DNA of 64,000 bases from CAVPMW01 sp963706515 (GTDB lineage: Bacteria > Chloroflexota > Anaerolineae > Anaerolineales > UBA4823), in assembly GCA_963706515.1 (NCBI GenBank), contig CAVPMW010000022.1:62001-126000 (forward strand), in the 5' to 3' direction. Below, piece by piece: positions 8,013-18,000 of this stretch. The notes under the pieces were generated by a model that saw only the letters and a list, made by a program, of their open reading frames with translations, was not told the origin of the DNA and did no database searches. How positions within the stretch are numbered: position 1 is the stretch's first letter; the number at the start of each line of letters is the position of its first letter. A program made the position numbers and the translations under genes.

Positions 8013-11000
8013 TCAGTCTGCTGGAGAAAGCTTCATCTGAAGGAGAAGCTGGACCGCCTGATTGAATTCACGCACCGAAAACGGTTTCTGCAGCCAGTGG
8101 ACGTTGCCTCGCTCCAGCAGCGCCTGGTTGTGCTCATCCAGGGGATGACCGGTAACGAAGAGCATGCGCGCCTCCGGCCAGCTCACTTTCAATTGGTGGT
8201 ATAGATCAACTCCACCTAACCCCGGCATGACCACATCGCTGATCACCAGCTCGATCTGTTCGTGCTGATCTTCAAAACACTTCAGCGCCTCGATCCCGTC
8301 TTTGGCGGTCAATACATTGAATTCATTCGCCTCCAGGAGGGCCTGGAGCGCTTCGCGAGTCGCAGGATCATCCTCCACCACCAGGATAGTTTCACCGTGA
8401 CCGCTGAAGCGAGCTTCGATCTGCGTCAGGCGATCTTCGCGCGCACCCTCCTGCATGGCGGGAAGATAGATTGTAAAACTGGCTCCTGCTCCATTGACAC
8501 TCTGCACGTCAATAAAGCCGTCATGGTGACGGATGATTCCGTAGACCTGGGCCAGACCCAGTCCGGTTCCCTGGCCGACTGGCTTCGTGGTAAAGAACGG
8601 CTCAAAGATATGCTGGCGGACCTCTGGGGCAATCCCATGACCGGTATCCGATACGGAAATCGTTACCCATTCCCCGGCTGGCATGTCGGATATCGGTGGG
8701 ATTTGACCTGGCGCTAGGAGAATTTTATTCACCTCGAAGCGCAAAGTGCCTCCGTCTGGCATTGCGTCGCGTGCGTTCAGCGCCAGGTTCATGAAAACCT
8801 GCTGCAGGCGGGTGGGATCGGCATTGATCAGGTATCTGCCAGGTGGGTATATCAGCTCCAGGCGGATCGTTTCGGGTAATACGCGCCCTAATAACTTATC
8901 AAGCTCCTTGATGAAGGGCAGCAGGTCAAGCTGGCTGGGTTCCATGATCGAGCGGCGGCTGAAATCCAGGATCTGGCGGATCAAGCTGGCGGCCCGGTGG
9001 ACCTGCTGCTCGATGATCTTGAGTTTTTCCCGGCTGGGGGCAGGGATCTGAGGGTCGCTGTGCAGCAGGTCGGCGTAGACCAGGATCGCTGCCATGATGT
9101 TATTAAAGTCGTGGGCGATCCCCGCTGCCAGCTGACCAACAGTTGCCAGCCGCTCCTGGCTCTGGATGCGGTCCTGGTTTTCCCTTTCCTGGGTCACATC
9201 TCGTACGGTCAAAACCCACCGACGCTCTTCGTTCTCGATTGGGCGAATTTGGGCTTCGAATACCCGCCGCGGGGGTCCTTCCATTTCGATGGCGACCGGC
9301 AACGGATCATTCAGGTGGTCGCTCAATTCTTGCAGGATGGTGGGACTGAGTTTAATCACTCCGCCCTGGTCCTGTTCAGCCATCAAGGCCGTCAAAATTT
9401 CATGCCCTAAGGGGTTCGCCAGCAAAATATTGAAAGAGTCGTCCAACAACACCGTTCCGACCGGTATGTTCTGCATCAGTCGTTCCAGGTGCTCTTGCTG
9501 GGCAGCCAGAATGGTCTCGAGGCGCTGCGCAGCATTCGCCGCCTGGCTGGCAAACGTGTTCAACAGGCGCTGCTGTTCGGGACCAAAATTTCCGGGAGCC
9601 TCGCTGGCAACAATCAAAATGCCGGCAAGGCGTGGACCGAGCCAAATTGGAGCGTGGATGAAGCTGGAAAGCTGTCGAATAGTGTGGGAATCGATCCATT
9701 CCTCACCCTCTGCATTGCGGACTTCGTAAACCAGCGAGGCCTGAGGCTGCTCGAGATAGCGGGCTAACAGGTCATTTACATAAACACGGATGTCGCTGAG
9801 CGCCAGGGAAGAAAGAGGCAGGGACGTTTCTACCGAAATCGCACTGCAGGGAGCGGCAGAGAGGCAGCCGATCGCTACCTGACCCCGGATAGCATTGCGT
9901 GTCCGGCGCAGCAGCAGCCCTAATAGATCTGCATAGGAAAGGCGGAAGCCAATTTCCTGGCTCAGCTGGTAAAGCTCTGCCAGCTCTGCAGTACGCTGCT
10001 CGACCGTCTGCTCCAGCTTTTCAGCATGCTGCTTGATTTGATCGTAAAGCAGGGCATTCTCCAGCGCAACCGAAATTTGCGAGGCGAGCACCTTGAGGAG
10101 ATCGTAGTCCTGCCCTCCGGATGAACTTAGCTGCTCACTCTTGATGTCGATCACACCGATGACCCGGTCATTGCGACAGATGGGAACAGCCAGCTCGGGG
10201 ACGTTTTCCGGAATGCCCCCCTGGCGATCAGGGCCGGCATACCCATTCGGAACCAGTGCGATTTCCCCGGTCCGCGCAACCATCCCGATGGTGCCTGCCT
10301 GGAGGCTGCAGCGAGCTTTCTCAGGGGCTGGTCCGAAGCAAGCTTTCAATACCAGATAAGGCTCTTCAACCAGGTATATTCCAACATGAGCGTAACCGAC
10401 CTCGTCTCCCAGCCGGGCGGCAACTTCCTCCAGCAGGACTTGCGGCTCCAACCGCTGGCTGAAAGTACGGGTCAGGTTTTGGATCAGGGTTAGCTCGGCC
10501 AGTCGACGGCGTGTTTCCTGGTAATGCTGGGCATTGCTTAACGCCAGCCCGACTTCCTGACCGATTGCCGTGATCAGCTCGATATGGTCCGGCGTGAACG
10601 CAGCTTTTTCCTCGGACAGGATCATAAAAACCCCTAACAACTCATCCCCAGCCAGGATAGGAGCTGCAAGGGCTGAAGCAATGCTATCATCCAGTCCGGG
10701 GATGGGCGTCCAACGCGGTTCCAGGCTGACGTCATCGATATACAGCGGCTGCAAGGATTCCGCCACCCAACCGACCAGCCCGATACCAGGGCGAAGGATG
10801 TGTTTCCGGTTGAGCTCTGCCAGGTACTGCTCAGGACGACCGTAGATCACCCGGGCACATAAGGTTTTATCCTGGAGCCGGTACGTGAAGGCTTCCCCAA
10901 TGGTTCCCCCGAGCGCCGCACAGGTCATGGAGACCGCGCGGTTGAGAATATAATCGGGATCCAGGCTGTAGATCATTTCCCGGCTGAGATCGTAAAGAAG

Positions 11001-12140
11001 GGATAAGTGTCGCCGTTCGGTGGCTGCATTTTGGAACAGGCGCGCGTTCTCGATGGCAATTGCTGCCTGATCGCCCAATAACTCTAATAAATGCAGCTCA
11101 TGAGGTGAGAAGCGGCGCGGCTGTGGATAAGATATGTTCATCACACCCAGGACTTGACCGCCAAATTTCAATGGGAGACCGATGATTGCCCCGGTCCGGC
11201 TGTAGGGTGCCTGGAGAAAGAGCGGGTGGGTGGATTTGTCGGGGATCACAATGATCTCGCCCTGGCGCGCCACGCTGTAGGTCAGCCCATCCGGGCGGGG
11301 TTCATGAACGGGCCGGTAAGGCGCGCCATCCGAGCGGAAAGCGGCGGCAAAAGTCAACTTCTTGGTTGTGCCCGTGGCGTACAGGTAGATCTGACTTTCA
11401 TCGATATCGGGCATGATCCGGATGGTGTGCTGCAGGATGGCATTCAGCACCTGGGTCAAGTCCAGGCTGGAGGTCAGGCTCAGGCTTGCCACGCGGATTG
11501 CTTCGAGCTCTGCAGCTCGTTTCTCTTGTTCCTCGAACAGTCCGGCATTTTCCAGGGCAATGGAGAGATGGTTGGAAAAGGCTTCTACGGCTGGCAAATC
11601 TTCAGCCGATAACCCTGGCCCAAATAAGTTGAACACACCGCTGACTGAATCCCCGGTATGGAGCGGGACGAATATCGAAGCCTTCTGACCATATTCTCCG
11701 ACCAGCTGCTCGCGAACATGATCCGGCAGACCGGATACCAGCTGGGCAATTACCAGGGTGTTATCTGCCAGAAAAACGGATTTTGAGCTGCACAGAATTT
11801 TATAAAAAACATCTACCTGCTGGATTGGAAAGGAAAAACCCTCGGGAGTGATGCCAGTCAATTGCTTCTGCCAGGCAGCCAGCTCGGCAGGCTGGCTGAA
11901 AGCCTGGATGACGAAATTCTGCCCTGTGAGGTCCAGGAAGCTCAAGCTGCCAGATAGGCCCAGCTGGGCAGCCTGTTCGATGAATACCTTATAAACATTT
12001 CCTTTAGAATGGGCTGCCTGCTGGATTGCGGCGGCCGCGGAGTTTAACCCGCGCAGCAGGGTAGCACTCGGTTGAAGGTCCTTCAAGCTTGATTGCCGTG
12101 CTGGAATATCTGGTAATCCCATCTTTATGCCAACCCACAC
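8013..12140 (-). CDS. Hybrid sensor histidine kinase with multiple GAF domains, PAS and C-terminal receiver
   Basis: An intact 1375-residue cytoplasmic kinase with no membrane span. About five GAF-type sensor domains in series (about 45-205, 225-375, 395-545, 565-700, 715-890), the last after a coiled coil, are followed by a PAS-like domain (about 895-1000). A HisKA helix carries GIAHDFNN (about 1030). The ATPase domain has the N-box NLALNARDAMPDGG, the G1 box VSDTGHGIAP and FFTTKPVGQGTGLGLAQVYG. A receiver follows, with acidic residues in VVEDD and phosphoacceptor Asp in VISDVVMPG. The GTG start at 12140 has a weak ribosome site; ATG 12122 is an alternative. It likely integrates small-molecule or redox signals and passes phosphate through its own receiver. 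The ligands and the output regulator are unknown. Confidence 0.93.
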   Translation of the reverse strand: MWVGIKMGLPDIPARQSSLKDLQPSATLLRGLNSAAAAIQQAAHSKGNVYKVFIEQAAQLGLSGSLSFLDLTGQNFVIQAFSQPAELAAWQKQLTGITPEGFSFPIQQVDVFYKILCSSKSVFLADNTLVIAQLVSGLPDHVREQLVGEYGQKASIFVPLHTGDSVSGVFNLFGPGLSAEDLPAVEAFSNHLSIALENAGLFEEQEKRAAELEAIRVASLSLTSSLDLTQVLNAILQHTIRIMPDIDESQIYLYATGTTKKLTFAAAFRSDGAPYRPVHEPRPDGLTYSVARQGEIIVIPDKSTHPLFLQAPYSRTGAIIGLPLKFGGQVLGVMNISYPQPRRFSPHELHLLELLGDQAAIAIENARLFQNAATERRHLSLLYDLSREMIYSLDPDYILNRAVSMTCAALGGTIGEAFTYRLQDKTLCARVIYGRPEQYLAELNRKHILRPGIGLVGWVAESLQPLYIDDVSLEPRWTPIPGLDDSIASALAAPILAGDELLGVFMILSEEKAAFTPDHIELITAIGQEVGLALSNAQHYQETRRRLAELTLIQNLTRTFSQRLEPQVLLEEVAARLGDEVGYAHVGIYLVEEPYLVLKACFGPAPEKARCSLQAGTIGMVARTGEIALVPNGYAGPDRQGGIPENVPELAVPICRNDRVIGVIDIKSEQLSSSGGQDYDLLKVLASQISVALENALLYDQIKQHAEKLEQTVEQRTAELAELYQLSQEIGFRLSYADLLGLLLRRTRNAIRGQVAIGCLSAAPCSAISVETSLPLSSLALSDIRVYVNDLLARYLEQPQASLVYEVRNAEGEEWIDSHTIRQLSSFIHAPIWLGPRLAGILIVASEAPGNFGPEQQRLLNTFASQAANAAQRLETILAAQQEHLERLMQNIPVGTVLLDDSFNILLANPLGHEILTALMAEQDQGGVIKLSPTILQELSDHLNDPLPVAIEMEGPPRRVFEAQIRPIENEERRWVLTVRDVTQERENQDRIQSQERLATVGQLAAGIAHDFNNIMAAILVYADLLHSDPQIPAPSREKLKIIEQQVHRAASLIRQILDFSRRSIMEPSQLDLLPFIKELDKLLGRVLPETIRLELIYPPGRYLINADPTRLQQVFMNLALNARDAMPDGGTLRFEVNKILLAPGQIPPISDMPAGEWVTISVSDTGHGIAPEVRQHIFEPFFTTKPVGQGTGLGLAQVYGIIRHHDGFIDVQSVNGAGASFTIYLPAMQEGAREDRLTQIEARFSGHGETILVVEDDPATREALQALLEANEFNVLTAKDGIEALKCFEDQHEQIELVISDVVMPGLGGVDLYHQLKVSWPEARMLFVTGHPLDEHNQALLERGNVHWLQKPFSVREFNQAVQLLLQMKLSPAD

Positions 12141-12318
12141 TCGCTGGGATTATCAATAAAGGCTGCATCCCTGCCTGAATAACTCCCAGTCGTCCATTCA
12201 GGTCAGTACGGATTATACACACGAGATTCTAAAATGGACTTGACGAAGTTGTTAGAAATCGGATGAATTTGGATATATAAGAGGTGTAAACGCTGATTAA
12301 TCGATTTTGGTGAGGATA

Positions 12319-12327
12319 TGCTATAAT
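12319..12327 (+). promoter_or_regulatory. Extended -10 promoter (TGCTATAAT) upstream of moaD
   Basis: TGCTATAAT is a full extended -10 element. It lies 96 bases before the moaD ATG in the divergent gap with the hybrid kinase. A separate minus-strand TATAAT at 12212-12217 could serve the kinase gene. Nothing else is recognised in this 283-bp gap. Confidence 0.5.
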
Positions 12328-12423
12328 TTTTAAGGGTAATTCGTTTCAGGCCGGTCAGCCAGGTAAAGGCACGGCAGGTTTTTATCGAAATCATTTACTT
12401 GTGTGGATAGGAGCTGCAGCTAA

Positions 12424-12702
12424 ATGACGGTAAATCTGTATGCCACTCTTCGCCAAATCGCTGGGAGCCGCCAGGTAGAGGTTCAATTGCCGCCCGGCTC
12501 AACCCTGAACCAGTTAATTGCTGAATTGACATCACGCTATCCTGGGCTGCGCAGCGAGATGCTCGATCCCGATGGAAATCTCTACCAGCACATCCACGTA
12601 TTTGTAAACGGGCGCGACAGCCTGTTCCTGGACGGATCGTTAAATCTTGTCCTGGCCAGCGGCGATACGATCTCTATTTTTCCACCAGTGGGTGGTGGTT
12701 AA
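12424..12702 (+). CDS. MoaD/ThiS-family sulfur carrier protein
   Basis: A ubiquitin-fold sulfur carrier of 92 residues with the ThiS/MoaD beta-grasp pattern (MTVNLYATLRQIAGSRQVEV at the start). The terminal PPVGGG carries the C-terminal Gly-Gly that is adenylated and thiocarboxylated. The length and the insert VNGRDSLFLDG resemble archaeal/AOR-associated MoaD2 proteins. It faces the aldehyde:ferredoxin oxidoreductase convergently and moaA lies nearby, so supply of sulfur for the pterin cofactor is the likely job. The Shine-Dalgarno sequence is AGGAG 9 bases upstream. Confidence 0.88.
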   Translation: MTVNLYATLRQIAGSRQVEVQLPPGSTLNQLIAELTSRYPGLRSEMLDPDGNLYQHIHVFVNGRDSLFLDGSLNLVLASGDTISIFPPVGGG

Positions 12703-12716
12703 AGGCGTGAATCAAT

Positions 12717-12768
12717 TCCGAAAAAAAGTTCAGGTTGCGCCTTGGCGCAACCTGAACTTTTTTTCGGA
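12717..12768. terminator. Bidirectional terminator-like perfect palindrome (TCCGAAAA family)
   Basis: A perfect 25-bp inverted repeat with a 2-base loop: TCCGAAAAAAAGTTCAGG... pairs with ...CCTGAACTTTTTTTCGGA. It sits midway between the stops of convergent moaD and the oxidoreductase gene. A-tract on one side and T-tract on the other give a terminator in both directions. Confidence 0.85.
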
Positions 12769-12785
12769 TATTTCCTATTTCAAAA

Positions 12786-14612
12786 CTATAGAATCTCCAG
12801 CTCGACCAGCTTGGATTCTGGAACAACCCCGTTGATCCAGCCGCGTTCCTGATAATACTCTTCCAACATCTCGTCCAGCTCGCATACGTTGCCGGTGGAT
12901 CCTGGACCGGTGGCGGGCTCCTTGGTTAAGCGCTTTGGAAGATAATCGCTTCCTTCACGGAAACCGTTCAGGTTATTGTAGTAACGCTCCAGGTTCCAGA
13001 CGCGCTCACCAACCTTGAGCAAGTAGCCGGCGTCGGCTTCCATGCCGGTGATCGCAGAGAATTGGGCGGCAAACGTGTCCAACGATTCGGCAAAGGTGGC
13101 AAACTTGCACACGTCCAGGCAGTCTGTCACGGTATGCACGTGCTGGAAGATTACCGTCAGCTTGCCTTTGCCTTCCCAAGCCAGCGGGTCGGTAACGGTG
13201 GATGGTCCGAGCACGTTGCCAATCACCTCGGCGGCGGGCGTGTATGCGCGCAGGTGGCAGGCGCCGCGGTTGCTGGTGGCGTAGGCGATGCCCATGCCCT
13301 TGATCCCGCGCGGGTCATAGGCCGGCATCGCCATGCCTTTAACCGTATTGGCAAGCTCTGGGTGACCAAAATGCTTGGCCCCGCGTTCTGTGCCTAGCGC
13401 CAGGATATCTCCGATGCCTTCGCGCATGCCGATTTTGTCGACTACGGCGACCATTGACTCGTAATCGCCCCAGGCAAGTTTACCTCCGCCATTGGTATAG
13501 CCTTTTTCACTGGCTTCCATATACATCGAGAGCACGTTGCCCAGCTCGATGGCATCCATGCCGTAATCGTTGGCCTGGTCGATCATCTTGGCGATACTGG
13601 GAGCGTAATCGTTCCCGCAGTTCGCGCCCACTGCCCAGGCTGGCTCGTACTCAAAGCTCTCCATGCGCAAGCCATTATATGGGCCTTCCTTGATCTCGAC
13701 CTCTTTCTTGCAGGCTACCGGGCAGGCATGGCAGGTAGGATCCTCTACCAGGATGGTTTGCTCAATCCCTTCACCGCTGATCGCTTCATGGTTGGGGAAA
13801 AAGGTCGTTTGGGCATTGTTGGTGGGCATGGCACCGATCACGTTGACCATGTTCATCAACACGTTCGTGCCATACACCGACAATCCACCTTTGCGCGGCG
13901 CGGTGACCACGCGCGGGTCGCTCAGCTCCTTCAGGGCTTGGGCGTGGGCGTCTTTCCACAGCTCACGGTTGACAGCCTTGGGCATCTTCTTCTCTGATTT
14001 AATCACAATCGCTTTAAGCAGCTTGCTCCCACCTACACAACCCGTGCCGCCGCGCCCGCTGGCGCGATCGTTCTCGTTCATCCAGCAGGCGAACAGGTTC
14101 AGCTTCTCGCCAGCCTGTCCGATGGCGATCACGCTGAGGTCCTTCTCGCCGTATCTCTCCTGGAGGATTTTGATCGTCTCGTGCGTGCCTTTACCCCATA
14201 AGTCCGAGGCATCCAGGATCTCGACCTTACCTTCGGTTACATAAGCGTAAACGGGATGCTTGGCTTTACCCTTGAAGATAAGGCCATCAAACCCTGCCCA
14301 GCGCAATCGTGCGGCAGACCAGCCGCCGTGGTGGCTGTCCATGATCGTGTTGGTCTGCGGGCTTTTCGTTACGACCGCCATCCGCCCACTGAGGTTCACC
14401 TCGGTGCCGGTGAGAGGCCCATTCATAAAGCACAGGATATTTTCCGGAGAGAGCGGGTCGACCTGTGGCCCATTCTCGAAGACATACTTTACACCGACCC
14501 CTCGGGCGCCAATATACAATCTCTTCCAGTCCTCAGGGATAGCTTCATAAGTCACCGAACTATCATTCAGGTTGATTTTGGCTACCCGATCTGCATAACC
14601 TCCAAGTGCCAT
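12786..14612 (-). CDS. Aldehyde:ferredoxin oxidoreductase family protein
   Basis: A cytoplasmic tungsten (or molybdenum) bis-pterin enzyme that oxidises aldehydes to carboxylates and reduces ferredoxin. The intact 608 residues are the usual AOR size. The N-terminal AFOR domain carries GPLTGTEVNLSGR and SHHGGWSAARLRWAGFDG, typical of pterin contacts. The [4Fe-4S] ligands are in CHACPVACK (about 293-300) with the fourth Cys in DCLDVCKF (about 500). The start at 14612 has an excellent GGAGGTGA site. Context with moaD and moaA supports a pterin enzyme. The exact substrate cannot be read from sequence, and benzoyl-CoA-reductase-like BamB relatives share this fold. Confidence 0.92.
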   Translation of the reverse strand: MALGGYADRVAKINLNDSSVTYEAIPEDWKRLYIGARGVGVKYVFENGPQVDPLSPENILCFMNGPLTGTEVNLSGRMAVVTKSPQTNTIMDSHHGGWSAARLRWAGFDGLIFKGKAKHPVYAYVTEGKVEILDASDLWGKGTHETIKILQERYGEKDLSVIAIGQAGEKLNLFACWMNENDRASGRGGTGCVGGSKLLKAIVIKSEKKMPKAVNRELWKDAHAQALKELSDPRVVTAPRKGGLSVYGTNVLMNMVNVIGAMPTNNAQTTFFPNHEAISGEGIEQTILVEDPTCHACPVACKKEVEIKEGPYNGLRMESFEYEPAWAVGANCGNDYAPSIAKMIDQANDYGMDAIELGNVLSMYMEASEKGYTNGGGKLAWGDYESMVAVVDKIGMREGIGDILALGTERGAKHFGHPELANTVKGMAMPAYDPRGIKGMGIAYATSNRGACHLRAYTPAAEVIGNVLGPSTVTDPLAWEGKGKLTVIFQHVHTVTDCLDVCKFATFAESLDTFAAQFSAITGMEADAGYLLKVGERVWNLERYYNNLNGFREGSDYLPKRLTKEPATGPGSTGNVCELDEMLEEYYQERGWINGVVPESKLVELEIL

Positions 14613-15021
14613 AGCTCACCTCCATTGTAAATCTGGTCAATAGGAATAAGATGCTGGGGATTGTTTATCTGCTGCGATCAGGCGACCTCCTTTCAGGCAT
14701 AGATTACACGCATGATGGTAAGAAAATCTTTATATTTTTCGGTTTTTGGGGGGGCAGATCGCGTCAGGATATTGGGTCGCTCGACATGCTTTGTCGGTGA
14801 TCCTTGCGCGGCGCCACATTTCCTGTGGATCGGTTGTAAGGCTGCGGATCAACCGATATCCAGCCATCCAGTCTCAGCTCCAAACGGGCTCAGTAATAAT
14901 GGCTCTGGCTTTACTCAAGTGTATATTAGCCTTATATACATTATATAGTAATTTTAGAAAAAAAACTTAAAATTAAACGACCTATTGTAATTTAAACTGT
15001 AAAAATTAGTTTCTTAAGAAG
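14613..15021. other. Intergenic region upstream of the AOR gene, left flank of the IS element
   Basis: It holds the AOR ribosome-binding site (14616-14623 region, minus strand). An AT-rich stretch at about 14925-15020 follows, into which the IS256-type element inserted. I see no clear promoter pair and no convincing Moco/Tuco riboswitch fold. No coding sequence is supported. Confidence 0.4.
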
Positions 15022-16262
15022 AGTAGGTCAGGTGTATCCTTAAGGTTCCGACACCAAAAAGGAGGACACCATGACCTACCAGGACCATTTTACCTTACCA
15101 ACTGAATTACTTGAACAGGTGGCAGAGCAAGGCCTGGATTTCCTGCCTGAGCTGATCCGCATCGTGATCAACACTGCCATGCAAGTCGAACGCCAGAAGT
15201 ATCTGGGCGTCGGTCCGTACGAGCGCTCTGCTGATCGCCAGGGACATGCCAACGGCTTCAAGCCCAAAACGGTCAGCACCCGGGTAGCGCCGATCACCTT
15301 CGACATACCCCAGGTTCGAGAAGGCGGCTTCTACCCACAGGCATTGGAGAAGGGGTTGCGCAGTGAGCGGGCCTTGATGCTGGCGCTGGCCGAGATGTAC
15401 GTGCAGGGCGTGTCCACCCGCAAAGTTGCTGCGATCACCGAGCGATTATGCGGCAGCGAAGTCTCATCCACGCAGGTCAGTCGGGCAGCGGCCCTGCTGG
15501 ATGAAGTCCTGGAAGCCTGGCGCAACCGACCACTGAGCACGTCGTCTACCTGTACCTGGATGCCATGTACGAGAAGGTGCGGCTCGATGGTCAGATCCGG
15601 GATGCAGCCGTGCTGATTGCCAGCGGAGTGAACCTGGAAGGCAAGCGCCTGATCCTGGGCGTGTCTGTTTCACTGGGCGAGCAAGAACTGCACTGGCGAG
15701 ATTTCCTGCAAAGCCTGGTGGAGAGAGGCTTGACCGGTGTGGAGCTGATCACCAGCGATGCCCACGTAGGACTGCAGGCAGCTCGCAAAGCAGTGTTCAG
15801 CGGCGTCCCCTGGCAGCGCTGCCAGTTTCATCTGCAGCAGAACGCCAGCCAGTATGTGCCCCGCCAGAGCATGAAGCGAGAAGTGGCGGCCGATATCCGA
15901 GCCATCTTCAATGCAGCTGATCGAGCCCAGGCTGAAGCCCAGCTGCGCAGGACGGTTGAGAAATATGCACATAGCGCTTCTAAGCTCGCCGATTGGCTGG
16001 AAGGCAACATCCCGGAAGGTTTGACCTTTTTTTCTTTTCCGGAAGATCACTGGCGCCGGATCCGCACGGTCAACAGTCTGGAGCGAGTGTGTCGGGAAAT
16101 CCGACGACGAACCCGGGTAGCAGGTATCTTTCCCAATGAAGCTTCCTGCTTAAGACTGGTGAGCGCCTTGCTGATGGAGATCAGCGAAACTTGGGAGACA
16201 GGCAAGATTTATTTGTCATTGGAAAGGTTCTGAAGTACTCAAAAATGGAGCACCTGACTACT
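15022..16262 (+). mobile_element. IS256-family insertion sequence
   Basis: About 1.24 kb with imperfect terminal inverted repeats: AGTAGGTCAGGTG at the left and, reading inward on the minus strand, AGTAGTCAGGTGC at the right (one-base gap). It carries a single IS256-type transposase. No clear target duplication is visible at these edges. It lies between AOR and moaA, and a fresh promoter for moaA begins 9 bases beyond its right end. Confidence 0.85.
15071..16233 (+). pseudogene. IS256-family (Mutator-type) transposase, one frameshift
   Basis: A DDE transposase of about 387 residues over two frames. The ATG at 15071 has GGAGG 5 bases upstream. The first catalytic Asp is in YLDAMYEKVR, the second in ITSDAHVGLQAA and the Glu in NSLERVCREIRRRTRV. 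The CQFHLQQN motif typical of the family is also present. The frame is lost at about 15540, where one base appears to be missing before GAGCACGTC. All catalytic residues survive, so it could be an active copy with a consensus error or a recently inactivated one. Confidence 0.88.
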
Positions 16263-16270
16263 TTTACGGT

Positions 16271-16300
16271 TTGCGTAGTCCTGCCTCACACTGTTATAAT
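16271..16300 (+). promoter_or_regulatory. Promoter of moaA
   Basis: TTGCGT (16271-16276), an 18-base spacer and a perfect TATAAT (16295-16300). It lies outside the IS right end and 67 bases before the moaA ATG. Confidence 0.6.
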
Positions 16301-16367
16301 GAAATTGGAATAGTGTAGGGTCCAACAGAATATCCTATCCTGTTCGGCAGATTATCGGGAAAATCCC

Positions 16368-17350
16368 ATGGCACTCGACCGCTTCGGACGGCGCATCCAT
16401 TACCTGCGCATCAGCCTGACCGATCACTGCAACCTGCGCTGCCTGTACTGCATGCCGGAGGAGATGACCTTCCGCCCGAGCGCAGAGCTGCTCCAGGACG
16501 ACGAGATCCTGCGCCTGGTGCGCCTGTTTGCCCGCCTGGGCTTCACGAAGTTCCGCCTGACCGGCGGTGAGCCGACCATCCGTGCAGGCATCGTCCCGCT
16601 GGTGGAGGCGATTGCCCATACGCCGGGCGTGCGCACGCTGACCATGACGACAAACGGCGTGCTGTTCTCTCACCTGGCGGCGCCATTGGCCCAGGCAGGA
16701 TTGCAGCGGGTCAACTTCAGCCTGGACACACTCGACCCGGACAAATTCCAGCGCCTGACCCGCTTCGGCAGCCTTGATCAAGTATGGGCGGGAATCCAGG
16801 CCGCGGAGCGAGCTGGCTTTATTCCAATCAAGATCAACTCCGTCGTCGTACGCGACTACAACCAGGCGGACGTGATCGAGTTCAGCGCGCCTGACGCTGG
16901 ACCACCCCTGGCACGTGCGCTTCATCGAGATGATGCCCTTCGGCGGACTGGCTGAGTTTCAGACGATGTGCGGGGTGCCGGAGGAGAACATTCGCCAGGA
17001 CCTGGAGGCGGAATATGGACCGCTGGAAGCGCTGCACGGGGGAGAGCTGGTCGGCGAAGCGCACCTGTACCGCTTGCCGGGAGCACAGGGTGAAATTGGT
17101 TTTATCTCTACCGTGAGCCGTCCATTCTGCAGCAGCTGCAGCCGCGCTCGCCTGACTGCCGATGGGCGCCTGCGCCTGTGCCTGCTGCGTGAGCGTGAAG
17201 TGGACCTGCTCACACCGCTCCGCACGGGAGCAAGCGATAGCGAGCTGCGCGCGGCTCATCCTCGAAGGAATCTGGAATAAACCCTGGGGTCACCGCCTCG
17301 AGCAGCAAGAAGCTCCGCTCAACCGGGCGATGAGCGAGATCGGGGGATGA
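16368..17350 (+). CDS. moaA: GTP 3',8-cyclase, radical SAM (two frameshifts)
   Basis: Catalyses the first step of molybdopterin synthesis, converting GTP to 3',8-cyclo-7,8-dihydro-GTP. The N-terminal SAM cluster motif is CNLRCLYC (residues 24-31), followed by the SAM-binding LTGGEPTIR. The second, substrate-binding cluster is visible as CSSCSRARLTADGRLRLC. The C-terminus ends MSEIGG, as in the family. The frame shifts near 16888 (an extra C in GCGCCTG) and near 17252 (an extra G in GCGGCTC). Both read as +1 insertions and correcting them gives one full-length protein. It serves the same cofactor pathway as moaD, and the AOR enzyme would use the product. Confidence 0.92.
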
Positions 17351-17361
17351 AGAAAATAAGT

Positions 17362-17402
17362 AAAAAAAACATCCGCCGGAATAATCAGCGGATGGTTTTT
17401 TT
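17362..17402. terminator. Bidirectional terminator between moaA and cytochrome genes
   Basis: A run of A, the stem CATCCGC/GCGGATG and then a run of T lie between two convergent genes, so either strand forms an intrinsic terminator. Confidence 0.8.
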
Positions 17403-17435
17403 ACTGTTGCAGTCGTCAATCCCTGCTTGAAAGTT

Positions 17436-17909
17436 CTATTTCTTGTTCAAGCTGATTACATAGGCGATCACATCGGCGATCTGCTGCGGCGTAAGTTCCT
17501 TTTTATCGCCGAACGCGTCCATGCTCTTAGCTGGATTCTCGCCTTCTGGAGTGGCGCCATGTTCGATGAACAGGTCGATATTGGTGGCGAAGGTCTTATA
17601 GTCGGAGCTGACCATAGCTTCATCGATTGGGTTCACCGAGGGCACCGTGCCGTCGGTCGAGCCCGGGTTTTCTATGCCGACCTTGCCTTCATCCCCATGG
17701 CATTCTTTGCATTTGTCAACAAACACCACAGCGCCGGCGGTGGCATCGCCCTGCAAGTTGATGGCTTCACCAGGGCCACCTGGGTTGGAGGGCTTGGGCA
17801 CTTCGACAGCGGGCGCCTCAGTGGCTTTTGCCCCGCAGGCGACCAGAAAAGAAAATAAAAGTAACATGGTAATGCTGAGGACGGTTAACTTCTTGGCTTG
17901 AACATGCAT
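17436..17909 (-). CDS. Mono-heme c-type cytochrome lipoprotein
   Basis: A 157-residue exported lipoprotein. The lipobox LVAC (about residue 25) follows a hydrophobic signal, then a Pro/Ala linker and a cytochrome c domain with the heme motif CKECH (about 67-71). A Met in KSMDAF is a likely axial ligand, and LTPQQIADVIAYV is the typical last helix. It is the last gene of the minus-strand alternative complex III operon, so it is a good candidate for electron acceptor or carrier from that complex to a terminal oxidase. Confidence 0.88.
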   Translation of the reverse strand: MHVQAKKLTVLSITMLLLFSFLVACGAKATEAPAVEVPKPSNPGGPGEAINLQGDATAGAVVFVDKCKECHGDEGKVGIENPGSTDGTVPSVNPIDEAMVSSDYKTFATNIDLFIEHGATPEGENPAKSMDAFGDKKELTPQQIADVIAYVISLNKK

Positions 17910-18000
17910 TTCAATCTCCTCCTTTCAAACTCCCTTTCCCTCGGTTAATACTCGGGATGGCTGCAATTCCCACAATGATGCTCCCAAAGTACCAATTATA

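Noticed and set aside
14613..15021. Moco/Tuco riboswitch before the AOR gene
   Set aside because: A GCCTGAAAGG stretch was tempting, but I could not build the conserved paired core around it.
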